The position numbers and the translations under genes are program-made. From Ignavibacteriales bacterium (GTDB lineage Bacteria > Bacteroidota > Ignavibacteria > Ignavibacteriales > Melioribacteraceae), in NCBI GenBank assembly GCA_020059785.1, contig JAGVBL010000032.1:1-6871 (forward strand): a stretch of 6,871 nucleotides of DNA, in the 5' to 3' direction. The notes below the pieces were generated by a model, which had not been told where the DNA came from, did not search any database, and worked only from the letters and a program-made list of their open reading frames with translations. Position 1 is the stretch's first letter; each line of letters opens with the position of its first letter. This document shows positions 5,318-6,871 of this stretch, piece after piece.

Positions 5318-6871
5318 CTACCTGATTAATTTAATAAGTTTTGTCTCTTTTCCTTTTATTTCTAATGATAATTTCTCACCATTAACTTTAATGTTCTTAC
5401 CGTCTTCTTCAAGAAAATTTGTTTCAATAATCTTAGAAGGGGTAAATGGCAAATTGATTTCAGCTTTAGAATCAGTTCCTTTTGATTCATACATAGTAAT
5501 AATCAAAGCATCATCGTTTTCATCTGCTTGTTTAATAGATGTTATAATAACATTTTGCGGCGTAACCTGAACAAAAGATTTTTCTACCGGTAAAGTCCCC
5601 GGATGCGAATCTGTTATATAAGTAATAAGCGGATAGTTGAATTCATATCCTTTTAAAACCGTTTTGCTTTCCTCAACTTTTCCTTTGTGTGGATATAAAG
5701 CATATTCAAAAGTATGGTAACCGCGGTCTGCAGTTGGATCCGGCCAAATAGGCGAGCGTAGAAGTGAAAGCCGCATTACATTGTTGCGGGTATCGTATCC
5801 GTATTTGGATTTGTTGAGCAGACTGATTCCAAATTCAGTATTAGATAAATCCGCCCACTTCTGTGCGTTAACCTCCCATTTGCCTTTATCCCACTGAGCT
5901 TGGAGTGTTGTAGAACGTTTAATTGTCCCGAAAGGAATTTCATAAGTTGCAACTGTATCGGATACGTTCAGCTCGAATGCAACTTTTAGCATTGTTTTAC
6001 TTTCCCACCATTCAACATCCGTTTTGAAATCGATCCGGTCAATTCCTTTGTAGAGAATTACGTCCTGTGTAAAGAATGTATTTGGAAAATCTTCTGTAGG
6101 AAAACTTTTAACAACACCCGGTTTCAGGTAATCGCGTGTTATACGCAAAACAGATTTAACGGGACCTTTTTCAATTAACTTTACACTGCGCAGAGTTGAT
6201 GGAAATTCTTTTCCGGTTAATCCTATATTCCACGCATCCCATGCACTTGGCAAATCTTCCAGTAACTGAAGTTTGTTTCCTGATCCATTAATCAATTCCT
6301 TTTGAAGATTTTTGTCGAAGATATTTTTCACTAATCCGGTTTTTGTATCTACAGCAACTTTAAAATATTCGTTATCAATATATAATTCCGAATCCGTTTG
6401 TGGCGGGAATATATCTGATTCTTTGAATGAAAAAACCGAATCGGATTTTTTAAGGATAAAAGTTTTGTATCCGGTTGAAGGAATATTTCCGGCAATAAAT
6501 ATTATTTCTCTTGTTAGAATACCTTTTTTCTGAATTTGAGATGGAATTTCAGTACCGTTTATATCAAATATAGAATAATTGTTATAATCACCTTCAGGTA
6601 ATTCCACTTTTGCAACATCAGTTCTTTGCCAGGAGAGGGGATTAAACACAACAATCGCTTTGCCGTCTTTGATACCGGAAGTATTTATTTGTGATGATAG
6701 ATAATGAAGTGATTTACCTAATGCAAAATTAGCCAGTTGATATGCTTTCTTGTAATCAATGTCGGAATCAATATAAACTTCTCTTATGCTTGAACCGGGA
6801 AGTATATCATGGAATTGATTGAACAATACAATCTTCCATGCATCCTTAATTTGATCCGAATAATTTTTCCC
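5318..6871 (-). CDS. GH38 family alpha-mannosidase, C-terminal part (5' end outside window)
   Basis: GH38 enzymes hydrolyse alpha-linked mannose from glycans or mannosides with a zinc-assisted retaining mechanism. The frame stays open to the right edge, giving 517 visible residues; the N-terminal catalytic barrel is off-window. The visible part begins GKNYSDQIKDAWKIVLFNQF and carries the family motif NQFHDILPGSS at 18-28. His21 matches the fourth zinc ligand and Asp22 the next active-site Asp of characterised GH38 enzymes (His471 and Asp472 in fly Golgi mannosidase II). A helical segment follows to about 65, then beta-rich domains: a strand-rich stretch from KAIVVFNPLSWQRTD, the C-terminal GH38 sandwich from about residue 167 (NEYFKVAVDTKTGLV), and ADRGYHTFEYALYPHKG at 381-397, a stretch typical of bacterial members. 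A TTG at 6826 could be misread as a start, but the upstream codons continue the family sequence. Whether the protein is exported cannot be seen without the N-terminus. The amidase gene follows after 96 nt. Confidence 0.93.
   Translation of the reverse strand, partial: GKNYSDQIKDAWKIVLFNQFHDILPGSSIREVYIDSDIDYKKAYQLANFALGKSLHYLSSQINTSGIKDGKAIVVFNPLSWQRTDVAKVELPEGDYNNYSIFDINGTEIPSQIQKKGILTREIIFIAGNIPSTGYKTFILKKSDSVFSFKESDIFPPQTDSELYIDNEYFKVAVDTKTGLVKNIFDKNLQKELINGSGNKLQLLEDLPSAWDAWNIGLTGKEFPSTLRSVKLIEKGPVKSVLRITRDYLKPGVVKSFPTEDFPNTFFTQDVILYKGIDRIDFKTDVEWWESKTMLKVAFELNVSDTVATYEIPFGTIKRSTTLQAQWDKGKWEVNAQKWADLSNTEFGISLLNKSKYGYDTRNNVMRLSLLRSPIWPDPTADRGYHTFEYALYPHKGKVEESKTVLKGYEFNYPLITYITDSHPGTLPVEKSFVQVTPQNVIITSIKQADENDDALIITMYESKGTDSKAEINLPFTPSKIIETNFLEEDGKNIKVNGEKLSLEIKGKETKLIKLIR

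Noticed and set aside
5289..5570. Plus-strand open frame of 93 codons over the end of the mannosidase gene
   Set aside because: It is antisense to the conserved GH38 C-terminus and has no recognisable features.
6824..6871. TTG at 6826 as the start of the mannosidase gene
   Set aside because: The frame continues upstream to the window edge and encodes KDAWKIVLFNQFHD, the expected GH38 sequence, so the gene is truncated by the window and does not start here.

Overview
The window is an AT-rich chromosomal stretch with six protein genes, all on the minus strand, so transcription runs from high to low coordinates. Five genes are complete. The sixth, a GH38 alpha-mannosidase, is cut at its 5' end by the right edge. 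I see no tRNA, rRNA, CRISPR array, complete mobile element or plus-strand gene. The set points to a Gram-negative bacterium: two proteins have Sec signal peptides ending before Gln, one of them looks like a small outer-membrane barrel, and an Aat-type N-degron transferase is present. The protein style suggests the Bacteroidota/Chlorobiota/Ignavibacteriota group. Clear Shine-Dalgarno sequences before several genes fit Ignavibacteria-like lineages better than classical Bacteroidia, which mostly lack them. This placement is an inference.

Layout in transcription order. (1) 6871-5318: C-terminal part of a GH38 alpha-mannosidase. (2) A 96-nt spacer with a short CGCAGAGAA-type repeat array. (3) 5221-3566: an exported amidase-signature hydrolase, followed by a good intrinsic-terminator hairpin at 3510-3545. 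(4) 3435-2513: a two-CBS-domain protein and a DUF2721 membrane protein, 2 nt apart. (5) 2520-1918: leucyl/phenylalanyl-tRNA-protein transferase (aat), whose start overlaps the DUF2721 stop by 8 nt. (6) 1831-1148: a small predicted outer-membrane beta-barrel protein with a GTG start. (7) 1102-110: class II fructose-bisphosphate aldolase. (8) 109-1: a non-coding tail with a second degenerate repeat array.

Functionally the window has two halves. The right half holds hydrolases: an alpha-mannosidase and an exported amidase, which may act on glycans or amide compounds. The left half is a probable transcription unit of housekeeping and hypothetical genes: a nucleotide-sensing CBS module, a three-helix membrane protein, N-degron tagging, an envelope barrel and a glycolytic aldolase. 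The terminator at 3510-3545 and a strong ribosome site before the CBS gene mark the boundary.

I found no convincing undescribed system. The most notable points are the tight CBS-DUF2721-aat coupling, the two short-period repeat arrays in the spacers, and an amidase with a Trp in the loop before its nucleophilic serine. Two starts are set from ribosome sites: ATG at 1102 for the aldolase and GTG at 1831 for the barrel protein.
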